Source: Bacteroidota bacterium
GTDB taxonomy: Bacteria > Bacteroidota > Ignavibacteria > Ignavibacteriales > Melioribacteraceae
DNA length: 64,000 nt
NCBI GenBank assembly: GCA_021824635.1
Contig: JAKAKD010000041.1
Coordinates: 62,001 to 126,000, forward strand
Reading direction: 5' to 3'
Under the pieces are notes generated by a model. The model did no database searches and was not told the DNA's origin. It saw only the letters and a program-made list of their open reading frames with translations. A program made the translations under genes and the position numbers. This document shows positions 25,717 to 35,281 of the stretch, piece by piece. Every line of letters begins with the position of its first letter. Positions within the stretch are counted from its first letter, which is position 1.

Positions 25717-26508
25717 TTAATAAGTTGATCTAATCACTCCGCCGTCTACGGCAATTGTCTGACCGTTAATGTATCCGGCTTGCTCAGAAGCGAGATAAAC
25801 AATTAGTGACGCAACTTCTTCGGGACTTGCGAGGCGTTTCACCGGAACATCATTCGACATTGATTCCAAAATTTTTTCCGGAGTTGTATTAGCGATTTTT
25901 GCGCGGTTCTCAGCTAATTCATGCAGACGTGCTGTAAGCGTATATCCTGGCGCAACATTATTAACAGTAATATTATACTTTCCAACTTGATTGCTCAGAG
26001 TTTTTGCAAAAGCAGTTACCGCACTTCTAAAAGAATTGGAAAGGATCAAGTTATCAACCGGTTGTTTAACTGAAAGAGAAGTGATATTTATTATTCTTCC
26101 CATATTTTTAGCTTTCATTCCAGGTAATATAAGACGAGTAAAACGGACTGCACTCATAAGAACTTGTCCAAAAGCATTTTCCCATGATTCATCATAGAGA
26201 TCTTCAAAAAATCCGGGTACAGGTCCGCCGCAATTATTCACAAGTATATCAATGTCACCCAAATTTTTTCTCACAACCCCTACAGTATCTTCAATATCTT
26301 GCGGTTCGTTTATATCACAAAGATCCCATAACGGTTCAACGTCATATGATTTTTTTATTTCGAGTGCAGTTTTTAAAAGATTTTCTTTGTTGTGAGAACA
26401 GATTGCTACTTTGCATCCTTCTTTAATGAAGAGCTCAGCAGTCTTTCTGCCGATACCACTGCTAGATGCTGTAACTAAAACGGTTTTTCCTTTTAGCTGT
26501 AAATCCAT
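25717..26508 (-). CDS. Short-chain dehydrogenase/reductase with altered active site
   Basis: 263 residues from ATG 26508 (a TTG two codons upstream is less likely). The cofactor motif is VTASSSGIGRKTAEL, with NNCGGP and the I-N-I-T-S strand carrying the active-site serine. The usual Y-x-x-x-K is missing. In its place the sequence reads ILSNSFRSAVTAFAKTL, i.e. leucine where tyrosine is expected. C-terminal VNNVAPGYTLT and INGQTIAVDGG are standard for FabG-like SDRs. A subfamily of SDRs shares this S-N-x-x-R pattern, so it may have another catalytic arrangement. The substrate is unknown. Confidence 0.8.
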   Translation of the reverse strand: MDLQLKGKTVLVTASSSGIGRKTAELFIKEGCKVAICSHNKENLLKTALEIKKSYDVEPLWDLCDINEPQDIEDTVGVVRKNLGDIDILVNNCGGPVPGFFEDLYDESWENAFGQVLMSAVRFTRLILPGMKAKNMGRIINITSLSVKQPVDNLILSNSFRSAVTAFAKTLSNQVGKYNITVNNVAPGYTLTARLHELAENRAKIANTTPEKILESMSNDVPVKRLASPEEVASLIVYLASEQAGYINGQTIAVDGGVIRSTY

Positions 26509-26610
26509 TTCCAACCCGTTAAATTATTGTTGGATGTAATTTAAGATTTTTTATAGTTGGATTAAAATCTTTGATTATGCTTAACTGAGAGATCGGTAAA
26601 ACAGAATTAT

Positions 26611-26640
26611 ATTTGCCCGTAGATTACTCTGCGGGCAAAT
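26611..26640 (-). terminator. Stem-loop after the acetate kinase gene
   Basis: A perfect 9-bp stem (ATTTGCCCG / CGGGCAAAT) with a 12-base loop lies just past the ackA stop. A T-rich but interrupted tract follows on the minus strand. It is a probable intrinsic terminator for the ackA transcript. Confidence 0.6.
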
Positions 26641-26647
26641 AATATAA

Positions 26648-27877
26648 TCAATGAGCACTCGCGGCTTGTTTAACAGCTAGTTCCTCACTTACAATTTCTT
26701 CAGTATCAAGGGCAATGACCAATTCTTCATTAGTTGGTATTCTAAGGATGCTTACTTTTGAATCAGCTGCAGAAATTTTGCATTCCCCTTTTACATTTTT
26801 GTTAGCTTCTTCATCAAGTTTGATTCCGAGGAACTCTAAATTAGAACATGAATTATGACGAACCATAACTGAGTTCTCGCCAATTCCACCGGTGAAAACA
26901 ACTGCATCAAGCCCTCCCATTGCTGCGGCGTACGCGCCAATATATTTTTTGATTCTATAAGTGAAAACATCGAAAGCATATTTTGCTTTTTTATTCCCTT
27001 CTCCAACAGCTTCTTCAATTTCTCGCATGTCGCTGCTTTCGCCGCTTATTCCAATTAACCCGCTATGCTTATTTAGAAGTGTGTTAGCTTCCGAGAGCGA
27101 TAAACCTTCTTTAGCCATTATATAAAGTATTACAGATGGGTCCATATCGCCGCTTCTAGTTCCCATAATCAAACCTTCAAGAGGAGTGAATCCCATTGTT
27201 GTATCTACCGACCGACCGCCGTCTACTGCTGCCATCGAACAACCGTTACCAAGATGAGCAGTAATTATTTTTAATTCTTCAATTGGTTTACCCAGCATTT
27301 TTGCCGCACGTTCGGAGACATAACGATGTGACGTTCCATGAAATCCATAACGACGAATTTTATATTTTTTGTAAAGCTCGTAAGGAATACCATATAGATA
27401 AGCTTGCGGCGGCATCTTAATATGAAATGAAGTATCGAAAACTCCAACCTGAGGAGTCTTTGGAAGATGACTCTTTGCCGCTTGAATACCTTTTATGTTT
27501 GGCGGATTGTGAAGGGGTGCAAGTTCAATATTATCTTTGAGCGCTTTCATGACAAGATCGGTAATCAAAACTGAGCCTGAAAAAGTTTCGCCGCCGTGCA
27601 CAACGCGGTGACCGACCGCGTCAATTTCATTTTTGTCTTTGATTACTCCGTGATTTGGTGAAAGCAATACTGCAACAACATATTCAATTGCAATGGTATG
27701 ATCAAGAATTTCACCAACAATTTTAATTTTATCTTTATCAAACGGCTGATGCGTTAAGATGGCACTTGTCATACCAATACGTTCAACCATTCCTTTTGCC
27801 AATGTAATTTTTGCCGTTGTATCTATAAACTGATATTTGATTGACGAACTGCCGCAATTAAGAACCAGAACTTTCAT
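26648..27877 (-). CDS. ackA: Acetate kinase
   Basis: Interconverts acetyl phosphate and acetate with ATP. 409 residues, a normal length. Motifs: VLNCGSSSIKYQF (4-16), HRVVHGGETF, FDTSFH, YGFHGTSHRYVS, HLGNGCS and GLIMGTRSGDMDPS, and FTGGIGENS near the C-terminus. It lies 16 bases after a 3-hydroxyacyl-CoA dehydrogenase gene on the same strand. That suggests a fermentative or acyl-CoA context in which acetyl-CoA is turned into acetate for ATP. The partner phosphotransacetylase is not in this window. Confidence 0.95.
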   Translation of the reverse strand: MKVLVLNCGSSSIKYQFIDTTAKITLAKGMVERIGMTSAILTHQPFDKDKIKIVGEILDHTIAIEYVVAVLLSPNHGVIKDKNEIDAVGHRVVHGGETFSGSVLITDLVMKALKDNIELAPLHNPPNIKGIQAAKSHLPKTPQVGVFDTSFHIKMPPQAYLYGIPYELYKKYKIRRYGFHGTSHRYVSERAAKMLGKPIEELKIITAHLGNGCSMAAVDGGRSVDTTMGFTPLEGLIMGTRSGDMDPSVILYIMAKEGLSLSEANTLLNKHSGLIGISGESSDMREIEEAVGEGNKKAKYAFDVFTYRIKKYIGAYAAAMGGLDAVVFTGGIGENSVMVRHNSCSNLEFLGIKLDEEANKNVKGECKISAADSKVSILRIPTNEELVIALDTEEIVSEELAVKQAASAH

Positions 27878-27893
27878 TTCTTCCTCAGAATAA

Positions 27894-28829
27894 TTAGTTG
27901 ATTATTTTTCCGTCTGCATCATATTTAAAGAATCCTTCGCCTGTTTTCTTGCCAAGTTTCCTTTCGCGAACAAGTTTGCGAAGAATAGGACAAGGTCTAT
28001 AACGCGGCTCACCTAATGTAGCCCACAAAGTCTCCATCCATGCAAGAACTTCATCAAGTCCCATCGAATCTGCCATTTCTAGCGGTCCAGTATTAAAGTT
28101 GTATCCGAGCCGCATCGCAGTATCAATATCTTTTGCACTGGCAAGACCCTCCAAAAGGATATGCATTGCTTCATTGAGAAGGGGAACTATAGCGCGCGTT
28201 GTTACAAATCCTGGATATTCATAAACTTCGACTGCTGTTTTGCCGATACGCGATGCAAATTTTTTGCTTACTTCAACTGTTTTGTCGGATGTATCAAGAG
28301 CACGCACTAATTCAACTAATGGAACTTTAGGAACCGGATTTAAGAAATGCATTCCGATGATTTTGTCACGACGATTTGTTACTTCTGCAATTTTAGTCAA
28401 ACTAAGTGTGGAGGTGTTGGAGACAAAAATTGTTTCGGGTTTTGCAATCGCATCAAGTTCCTTAAATATTTTTTTCTTTAAATCGTAATTTTCATCAACA
28501 GCTTCAATAACCAGATCGCATTCAGGAATTTCGCTCTTGTCTATTGTCCATTTAATTCTGCTTAGAACAGATTTCAATTCACTCTGAGTCATTGCCCAAC
28601 GTGCAATCTCCCGCTCCATCGAAATTTTTAGACTCTCTTTTGCTTTCTCAATTTGCTCTTCATCCCGTTCAACCAGTAGAACATCCAGACCAGCATTGGC
28701 AATTGTTTGGGCAATTCCTTGTCCCATTACACCGGCTCCGATAATTGCAACGTAGTCTATTCTTCCTTTACCTTCGCTTTTGGGAGAGTCGCCGAGCAAA
28801 TCTTCTAATTTTAATTTTTCTTCTGCCAT
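27894..28829 (-). CDS. 3-hydroxyacyl-CoA (3-hydroxybutyryl-CoA) dehydrogenase
   Basis: NAD-dependent oxidation of 3-hydroxyacyl-CoA. 311 residues. The NAD-binding motif is AIIGAGVMGQGIAQTI (about 28-43). The catalytic block is SNTSTLSLTKIAEVTNR followed by IGMHFLNPVPKVPLVELV, with the active-site histidine. The C-terminal helical dimer domain is GFVTTRAIVPLLNEAMHIL ... GYNFNTGPLEMAD. An extra ~25 charged residues at the N-terminus precede the Rossmann fold. It forms a two-gene unit with ackA. Confidence 0.9.
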   Translation of the reverse strand: MAEEKLKLEDLLGDSPKSEGKGRIDYVAIIGAGVMGQGIAQTIANAGLDVLLVERDEEQIEKAKESLKISMEREIARWAMTQSELKSVLSRIKWTIDKSEIPECDLVIEAVDENYDLKKKIFKELDAIAKPETIFVSNTSTLSLTKIAEVTNRRDKIIGMHFLNPVPKVPLVELVRALDTSDKTVEVSKKFASRIGKTAVEVYEYPGFVTTRAIVPLLNEAMHILLEGLASAKDIDTAMRLGYNFNTGPLEMADSMGLDEVLAWMETLWATLGEPRYRPCPILRKLVRERKLGKKTGEGFFKYDADGKIIN

Positions 28830-29023
28830 TCTTTTCTCTGTTTTTTTTATGTGCTAAATTTTATATGCAAAGATACCTAAAAACCAAAATAGAAACTTAG
28901 ATAGACAACAATTATACCAGAGAAAAACTTGGGAAAGCCGCAAGAATTAGGCGAGAAGAATCTTTTTTATCAAAAAAAGAAAGAATAAAATCAACATTGA
29001 GAATGGCACACTGCAATCAAAAT

Positions 29024-30343
29024 TTAGATAATTCCTCTGCGGAACCGTATCAACGCATAGGAGTTTATCAAGAAAGCTATTACAAGAAGTACCAAAACGT
29101 TTTCTGCTATTCCCGCAAAATTTGAATGACGCCATAATACTTGCAGAAATCCTTCCATTGACCAGTAAGTTAAAGTTCCTTTAGAGATAACTTGCATCCA
29201 TCCCGGTAAAAAAGAAGTTGGGAACCAGGAACCACCGAGAGCAGACATCACTAAAATTAGAAGTGTTGAAATTCCGTTGGCTTGACTGTATGTAGTACTT
29301 ATTGATGTAATCAACATACCGAATGAAACAGCCGCTGCTGCTGAAGCAATAATCAAGATTAATAAGTTTCCGAAGTTTGCAAAAATTTCTACACCGAAAA
29401 GTGCCCACGAAAAAATAAACATAACCAACAATTGAGTAACGCCTAGCAATATTGCATAGATATATTTACTCCAAAGAATATTTGCGCGCGTTACTGGCAT
29501 GCAAAGAAGGCGTTTAAGCGTTCCTTCATTTTTTTCTTCGAAGATTGAAGTTGCGGCACCGGTTAGCGAAAAGAGAAGGAACATCATTGCCCAACCGCCA
29601 ACTGAACGGGTTAATCCAGGATTTATGATTTTTTTACCAACAAGCTGTTCGCTATCAAATTTAATTACGTTTGACATAAAATTTACTTCGCTGCTTATAT
29701 CTTTTGGACTTGAGAACAAAGAGGCGGAATCAATTTGAGTCCACTTCTTCATAAATGAATCCGGCGACTCACCGTAAAATTGATGCACTACATTTCCAAT
29801 GCCTTTCATGAACTGCGATGTACTATCTTTACCTAAATATGAAATTGATCTTCGTTGAAGCAGTATTGGTATTATTTTAGGAATAGCTGTAAAAATTAAC
29901 TGCTGCATATTTCCTTGAATGATATTTGATTCAATTTCATTTTTAGGATCGTAGAAGAACTTAAATTTAATTGCGGTTGAAGTATCTGTAAAAAAATCTT
30001 TTGGCATTACAACAGCGGCAGAAATTTTTCCGGTACGCACCCACTCTTTTGCTGTCTCTTCATCAAACTTGATAGAATCTTTTCCATTTTCAGCTACATA
30101 AGTTTTTACAGGCAAGAGCGCTTTTGATGAATCCAATTTTGTCTCAAACAGTTTTGCAACAATCGAATTACTCTCATTTACCAATATCAAACTTGCTTTG
30201 CCGCGTGTTCCGCCATCGCCGCCAAAAATATTTCCAAAAATTATTATCAGCACCATAGGGACAAGAAAAGTTAGAATTACCGCACGTTTGTCGTTTAAAA
30301 ATCTTGCAGCATCTTTTTGAACTAATCGGATTATCGTTCTCAA
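29024..30343 (-). CDS. ABC-2 type transporter permease
   Basis: 439 residues. One transmembrane helix lies near the N-terminus (AVILTFLVPMVLIIIFGNIF). A ~200-residue extracytoplasmic domain follows, then five more helices at the C-terminus, among them MMFLLFSLTGAATSIF and NLLILIIASAAAAVSFGMLI. The conserved block FEEKNEGTLKRLLCMPVTR and the helix-breaking GGSWFP motif match drug/Na+ exporters of the YhgE/NatB type. It overlaps the ATPase gene by 4 bases and forms one exporter with it. The substrate is unknown. Confidence 0.85.
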   Translation of the reverse strand: MRTIIRLVQKDAARFLNDKRAVILTFLVPMVLIIIFGNIFGGDGGTRGKASLILVNESNSIVAKLFETKLDSSKALLPVKTYVAENGKDSIKFDEETAKEWVRTGKISAAVVMPKDFFTDTSTAIKFKFFYDPKNEIESNIIQGNMQQLIFTAIPKIIPILLQRRSISYLGKDSTSQFMKGIGNVVHQFYGESPDSFMKKWTQIDSASLFSSPKDISSEVNFMSNVIKFDSEQLVGKKIINPGLTRSVGGWAMMFLLFSLTGAATSIFEEKNEGTLKRLLCMPVTRANILWSKYIYAILLGVTQLLVMFIFSWALFGVEIFANFGNLLILIIASAAAAVSFGMLITSISTTYSQANGISTLLILVMSALGGSWFPTSFLPGWMQVISKGTLTYWSMEGFLQVLWRHSNFAGIAENVLVLLVIAFLINSYALIRFRRGII

Positions 30344-31260
30344 TCTCTTAAGCTCCTTCCGGTTAAATTTAAGAACACATCTTCAAGCGTTGCGCGGCTA
30401 ATCTGAATGAAATCGTTCGGTATTCCCATTTCTTCCAATTTCCCAAAGATTGCTGAGTTTTTTTCGTAACCATCTTTGGGCATCAGCTCAAAATAGAAAT
30501 CGAATTCATTTACCATTCCCATCTCTCTTAGTACGGAAAGTTTGTCTTGTGTCAGAGCGGTTTTTTGAATTTTGATAGTGTCTTTCCGATTAAGAAGATT
30601 TATCAATTCAACCAGCGTTCCAATTGCAATAATATTTCCATGATCAATTATTGCCAAGCGTGAACAAAGCCGTTCCGCTTCTTCCATATAGTGTGTTGTG
30701 TAAACAATTGTCTTGCCGGATTTATTCAGCTCGCTCAGCATATCAAAAATTGCATTTCGAGATTGCGGATCAACGCCAACAGTCGGCTCATCACATAATA
30801 CAATTTCCGGATCGTGGAGTAAGCTGGCGGCAAGATTTAATCTACGCTTCATACCGCCGGAAAAATCCTTTACCGGATCTTTCTTTCTATCTTTTAATTG
30901 AACCAGGTCGAGAACATATTCAATTTTAGTCTCAAGCTTTTTTGAAGCAATGCCGTATAATTCACCGAATATTTTCAAATTTTTATATGCACTTAGTTCA
31001 AGATACAAGGATACTTCTTGAGGAACGTAACCAATCTTTTTACGTAACTGTATATTTTGCGGAGAGATTTGTTCTTCACCGATATAAACTTGTCCGCTGT
31101 CAGCTTCAAGATAACCGATGATAATATTCATCAAGGTAGATTTACCTGCTCCGTTCGGTCCCAGAAGTCCAAAAAACTCTCCTTTCGGGATGTTTAGGCT
31201 GACATTATTGAGCGCGTTGATATTCTCAAAGTTTTTTACGACATGACTGATTTTAAGCAT
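30340..31260 (-). CDS. ABC transporter ATP-binding protein
   Basis: 306 residues. Walker A GLLGPNGAGKSTLM, Q-loop with KKIGYVPQEVSLY, signature DFSGGMKRRLNLA, Walker B EIVLCDEPTVGVDP, and the switch histidine in YTTHYMEEAERL. A ~75-residue C-terminal extension is typical of the DrrA/NatA exporter subfamily. It energises the permease encoded downstream (4-base overlap). The pair is divergent from recQ, with which it shares a short leader. Confidence 0.9.
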   Translation of the reverse strand: MLKISHVVKNFENINALNNVSLNIPKGEFFGLLGPNGAGKSTLMNIIIGYLEADSGQVYIGEEQISPQNIQLRKKIGYVPQEVSLYLELSAYKNLKIFGELYGIASKKLETKIEYVLDLVQLKDRKKDPVKDFSGGMKRRLNLAASLLHDPEIVLCDEPTVGVDPQSRNAIFDMLSELNKSGKTIVYTTHYMEEAERLCSRLAIIDHGNIIAIGTLVELINLLNRKDTIKIQKTALTQDKLSVLREMGMVNEFDFYFELMPKDGYEKNSAIFGKLEEMGIPNDFIQISRATLEDVFLNLTGRSLRD

Positions 31261-31334
31261 ATTTAATCAACTATTTTTATTTTGGCTTGAAGATAATTGC
31301 TTATGTTAAGAGATCAAAACAAAAATTAATATTA

Positions 31335-33923
31335 ATGCACTCTAAAGAAATTCTGCAAAAATTTTTTGGTTATACCGAGTTTAAACCGGCTCAGGAAGAA
31401 ATAATCAACACCATTTTAAATGGCGAGAGCGTTCTTACTATTCTTCCTACCGGCGGAGGCAAATCACTATGTTACCAAATCCCGGCTCTTATGTCGCCCG
31501 GTTTTTCAATTGTGATTTCTCCCCTTATCGCTTTGATGAAAGATCAAGTAGATTCGATCAACAAAATTGAAACAGTTGCCGCATTCATAAACAGTTCATT
31601 AGACTCGCATGAGATTGAAAAAGTTTTAAAGAACCTGGCAAACGGAACAATAAAAATTTTATATGTGTCGCCGGAGAAACTTTCTAATAGATATTTTGCC
31701 GAGCGGTTGAAATCATTGCTGCCCTCAAATCTATTTGTTGATGAAGCACACTGCATTAGCGAGTGGGGGCACAATTTTAGACCAAGTTACAGGAAGATTA
31801 AAGAGTTTGTTGAATTTATTGGAATTAAAAATGTTTCCTCTTTTACAGCGACGGCGACAGAAGATGTAAGAAAAGATATAATTGATCAGCTTGGATTAAT
31901 AAATCCAAAAGTTTTTGTACGCGGATTTGAGAGAGAAAATTTTCATCTGAACGTGATTCACACTCAACACAAAAAAGAAAAAATTTCTGAGTTGTTAAAA
32001 GGAAGAAAAGAACCCGCAATCATTTACACTGCTACAAGAAAATCTGCAGAAGAAATCAGCGAATTTCTAAGAAGCAATCGGATTGATTGTACATACTATC
32101 ATGCTGGATTGGCATCAGAACTACGCAGAATGATTCAAGATGATTTTTTATCAGGAAGAGTTAAAGTAATTGCCGCAACAAACGCATTCGGAATGGGAAT
32201 TGACAAAAGCGACATACGTACTATTTTTCATTATAACATGCCTGGTACAATAGAAAATTATTATCAAGAGATTGGAAGAGCCGGACGCGACGGCAAAGAC
32301 GCAACAATTTTTTTGTTATATGATGAACGTGACAGATTAATTCAAGAATATTTCATTGCTAGTTCAAGTCCAGCACGCCAGCAAATTGAAGATGTGTACC
32401 AATTGATTTGCGATTACGGTAAAGTTGCCGTTGGGAATGTTTCGGATAAAGAGATACCTCTCGATAAAAATTTTCTTTCACTCATCGCAACAAAAAAAAT
32501 AAACCAAGCATTGACCAATGCTTCAATAAAGATTTTAGAAGAGTCGGGCTATATTCGGCACAGATCTGATTTTGAGAATAAACATTACGGACAATTTCTT
32601 CTTGAACCGAACCGTCTTAATCAATTTGCAAAGAGCTTTACTGACGCAGAATTAAAAGATCTGATTCTTCTCCTCGCCCGTGAATATGGAAGTAAAATTT
32701 TTAATTCGAAGACACAATTAGGAATAGAAAGATTATCGAAACTTCTGGAAATTTCGGAAGATTCGATCATCAATCTTTTACAAACTTTGAGCAGAGCAGG
32801 AATTTTTTCTTATGAAATCCCGTCGCTATTCCCTTCAGTGAAATTGATTTTACCCCGCATTGAAGCTAAGCGTCTCCAGCTCAATCTGGAAAAGACTAGA
32901 TTACTTACCGAACATGCTAAAACAAAACTTGAAAAAATAATTAGTTATGCTTTCACAGACCAATGCCGGTTCAAATTCATTCTTGAATATTTTGGTCAGT
33001 TCGATACGAATTATAAATGCGGTAAATGCGATGTATGCACAGGTTCGATCCAAGCTTCGGCAACTACATTAGAATATTTAGAAGAGATAATTCTTCAAAC
33101 TGTTCATGAATCAAAAAAACCGATTAAAAAGAAAAATTTAATTCAAATTCTTACCGGCAAAACAGATTTAGCTTCAATGAAAAAGTTTTCGACTTTCAAT
33201 ACATGTACACATTTCAGTAAAGATGAAATCGAAATTTCTATTTCTAAACTGAATAACGCCGGATTACTTCACAGCACAAATGATGTTTTGTCTCTCTCAG
33301 GAAAAGGTGTATCTACTTTTTTAGTAACCGAAAATGAAACTGCACCGTTGATTACAGATGGGAAATATGAAGAAGAGCTCAAACTGTTTAATCTGCTTAG
33401 ACAAATAAGAAAAGAAGCTGCCGATAAATTCGGGCAGCACGCCAATTTAATTTGCTCTGATGAAATTTTGCGCGAAATAGTTAGACTAAAACCAAAGACA
33501 CATTCCGACTTGCTAAACGTTAACGGGTTTAATCAACGTATGTTTAATAAAATCGGAGACGAATTTTTGAACGTCATTCAAACATCCGACGATTCCAAGA
33601 ATCTGAATATCCTTTTGAAACAAAAAAAAATTCCAGAAAATATTTTGAAAGTTTTTGATCTCGTTCAAAAAAAATATTCTCTAGCAGACATAGCTTCCTT
33701 AACAAAATTACCCGAGTTTATTGTTTCAACACAAATAGAAACATTAATTGAAATGCAGCCAAATCTAGAGATTGATTTTCTTTTTGAGAAGAACGAATTG
33801 AAAGAGATATATAAAATAATTAACAACGGCACAACCGATTTGAAATCACTACGAGAAGCGTTTAATAATAAGATTAGTTATGCAAAGTTGAGAATTGCGG
33901 CAGCGAAGAGAAGGGTTAATTAA
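31335..33923 (+). CDS. recQ: RecQ-family DNA helicase with long C-terminal extension
   Basis: 862 residues from ATG 31335; an in-frame TTG 48 bases upstream is less plausible because the helicase fold begins right after the ATG (LQKFFGYTEFKPAQEEII). Motifs: LPTGGGKSLCYQIPAL, ISPLIALMKDQV, DEAHCISEWGH, SFTATAT, and AFGMGIDKSDIRTI and QEIGRAGRDG. The zinc-binding region is CRFKFILEYFGQ ... YKCGKCDVC. Beyond it are an HRDC-like block (DEILREIVRLKPKTHSDLLNVNG) and ~120 more residues, giving a length well above E. coli RecQ (609). It unwinds DNA in recombination and fork repair. Confidence 0.88.
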   Translation: MHSKEILQKFFGYTEFKPAQEEIINTILNGESVLTILPTGGGKSLCYQIPALMSPGFSIVISPLIALMKDQVDSINKIETVAAFINSSLDSHEIEKVLKNLANGTIKILYVSPEKLSNRYFAERLKSLLPSNLFVDEAHCISEWGHNFRPSYRKIKEFVEFIGIKNVSSFTATATEDVRKDIIDQLGLINPKVFVRGFERENFHLNVIHTQHKKEKISELLKGRKEPAIIYTATRKSAEEISEFLRSNRIDCTYYHAGLASELRRMIQDDFLSGRVKVIAATNAFGMGIDKSDIRTIFHYNMPGTIENYYQEIGRAGRDGKDATIFLLYDERDRLIQEYFIASSSPARQQIEDVYQLICDYGKVAVGNVSDKEIPLDKNFLSLIATKKINQALTNASIKILEESGYIRHRSDFENKHYGQFLLEPNRLNQFAKSFTDAELKDLILLLAREYGSKIFNSKTQLGIERLSKLLEISEDSIINLLQTLSRAGIFSYEIPSLFPSVKLILPRIEAKRLQLNLEKTRLLTEHAKTKLEKIISYAFTDQCRFKFILEYFGQFDTNYKCGKCDVCTGSIQASATTLEYLEEIILQTVHESKKPIKKKNLIQILTGKTDLASMKKFSTFNTCTHFSKDEIEISISKLNNAGLLHSTNDVLSLSGKGVSTFLVTENETAPLITDGKYEEELKLFNLLRQIRKEAADKFGQHANLICSDEILREIVRLKPKTHSDLLNVNGFNQRMFNKIGDEFLNVIQTSDDSKNLNILLKQKKIPENILKVFDLVQKKYSLADIASLTKLPEFIVSTQIETLIEMQPNLEIDFLFEKNELKEIYKIINNGTTDLKSLREAFNNKISYAKLRIAAAKRRVN

Positions 33924-34257
33924 TTGCGTTGCTCTTTTTCAAATCGTTCAGATAATCGTTCGCTTTCTTAAAAAAATCCTCCCATTTAGCTTTATCATCG
34001 TAATATTTTTCAAGTTCAGCTTCAAATTCCTTTTCAGTTATTTTATATTTATTAAAAACTGACTGCTTATGTACCTTTAATGAATCTACATTGGAAGAAT
34101 AAGTTTCTCCGGCGATTATATTCTCAACATAAACTTTGGCTAAAACTTCTTCGGGAATCTTCTCTTTGCTGCAAGCGAGACAAAAGATGGAAAACGACAG
34201 AAGTATTAATGCCGCACTATTTCTTTTTGCTGGCTTCAAATAAAATTTTCTTTTCAC
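33916..34257 (-). CDS. DUF4296 lipoprotein
   Basis: 113 residues from a GTG at 34257; a TTG at 34239 is an alternative, and longer frames would overlap the rhomboid gene further. The lipobox CLAC follows a hydrophobic stretch (LILLSFSIF), so the protein is envelope-anchored. The mature part shows the DUF4296 pattern: PEEVLAKVYVENIIAGETY, VFNKYKITEKEFEAELEKYYDD and a C-terminal KKANDYLNDL. Function unknown. It overlaps the end of the rhomboid gene by ~40 bases on the same strand and overlaps the 3' end of recQ by 8 bases, convergently. Confidence 0.75.
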   Translation of the reverse strand: MKRKFYLKPAKRNSAALILLSFSIFCLACSKEKIPEEVLAKVYVENIIAGETYSSNVDSLKVHKQSVFNKYKITEKEFEAELEKYYDDKAKWEDFFKKANDYLNDLKKSNAIN

Positions 34258-35173
34258 GGTCTGATAAATTTTGGTATCCGCTCTGACTGATCTTATCGAG
34301 TATTTTATCAATTTCTTCTTGATTTACCTGTTCTTCTGTTTTCTGATTATTATTTATATCGTAAAACTTTGCATCTTCAACATCGGTTTGCTTAAAAGGA
34401 TTTTTCCGGAAAGTATTTTGGAAACCACCGGCGGAAAAATTATTGCTTGATTTCTTGAATGAACTGAAGATATTTTTTCTCTTAAATTCGTTTCTGCGGT
34501 CAATCAGAATAAGAATTACACCTGTAATAGCACCACCGATATGAGCTAAATGCGCTACAACACTTTGATTTCCAACCGACATAAATTCAATAACAACAAG
34601 AATTGCCATTAAATATTTTGTCTTAATTGGGATTAAAAAATAAACAAACACATAACGGTCCGGAAAGTACATAGCGAAAGCAATCATCACTCCAAAGACA
34701 GCGCCGGAAGCTCCGATTGTGGGTCCAACAGATTCAGAAAGAAGCGGTGGCAGTACCAATTGAAATATACCCGCACCCAATCCACATACTAAATAAAAAA
34801 TTAAAAACTTTTTGGAACCCATTATATGTTCAATTTCCATTCCGAACATCCAGAGCATAAACATATTAAAAAGAATGTGCGTAAAGCTTCCATGCATAAA
34901 TTGATACGTTATTAACTGCCAGAAATAAAAACTTGGGGAATCGGAGTAAAGACCGCCACTGAAAAGAGGATTCAGTGCAAAATATTTCATTAACAAATAT
35001 TCATATGTAACCGCTTGACCTCCCGTTGAGTAAGCGTAGATGAACATTTGAGAAATAAGTTGTATAAAATACACCACTCCGTTCGTAATTAATAAATATT
35101 TCAGCACAGGCGGAAAGAAGCTAAAGCCACTCATTCCGGACGGACGATAATAATCTCTCGAATCTAATCCCAT
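34217..35173 (-). CDS. Rhomboid-family intramembrane serine protease
   Basis: 318 residues with six transmembrane segments, then a ~90-residue cytoplasmic tail rich in N, Q and K. The catalytic serine is Ser156 in GASGAVFG, and the histidine His211 in HLAHIGG. The loop HGSFTHILFNMFMLWMFG is the family's typical H-x-x-x-N region (SFTHILFNMF). The tail ends with a helical SDREKKILFEASKKK. It cleaves single-pass membrane proteins within the bilayer; the substrate is unknown. Confidence 0.9.
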   Translation of the reverse strand: MGLDSRDYYRPSGMSGFSFFPPVLKYLLITNGVVYFIQLISQMFIYAYSTGGQAVTYEYLLMKYFALNPLFSGGLYSDSPSFYFWQLITYQFMHGSFTHILFNMFMLWMFGMEIEHIMGSKKFLIFYLVCGLGAGIFQLVLPPLLSESVGPTIGASGAVFGVMIAFAMYFPDRYVFVYFLIPIKTKYLMAILVVIEFMSVGNQSVVAHLAHIGGAITGVILILIDRRNEFKRKNIFSSFKKSSNNFSAGGFQNTFRKNPFKQTDVEDAKFYDINNNQKTEEQVNQEEIDKILDKISQSGYQNLSDREKKILFEASKKK

Positions 35174-35281
35174 TTATATTCCAATTAAATTAATAATCAA
35201 TTTTTCAGTTGTAGAAACATACGCAATTATGTATAGAATAAGTGCAAGACCATTCTAAAAATTCTTTCTCTTACGTTTGTA

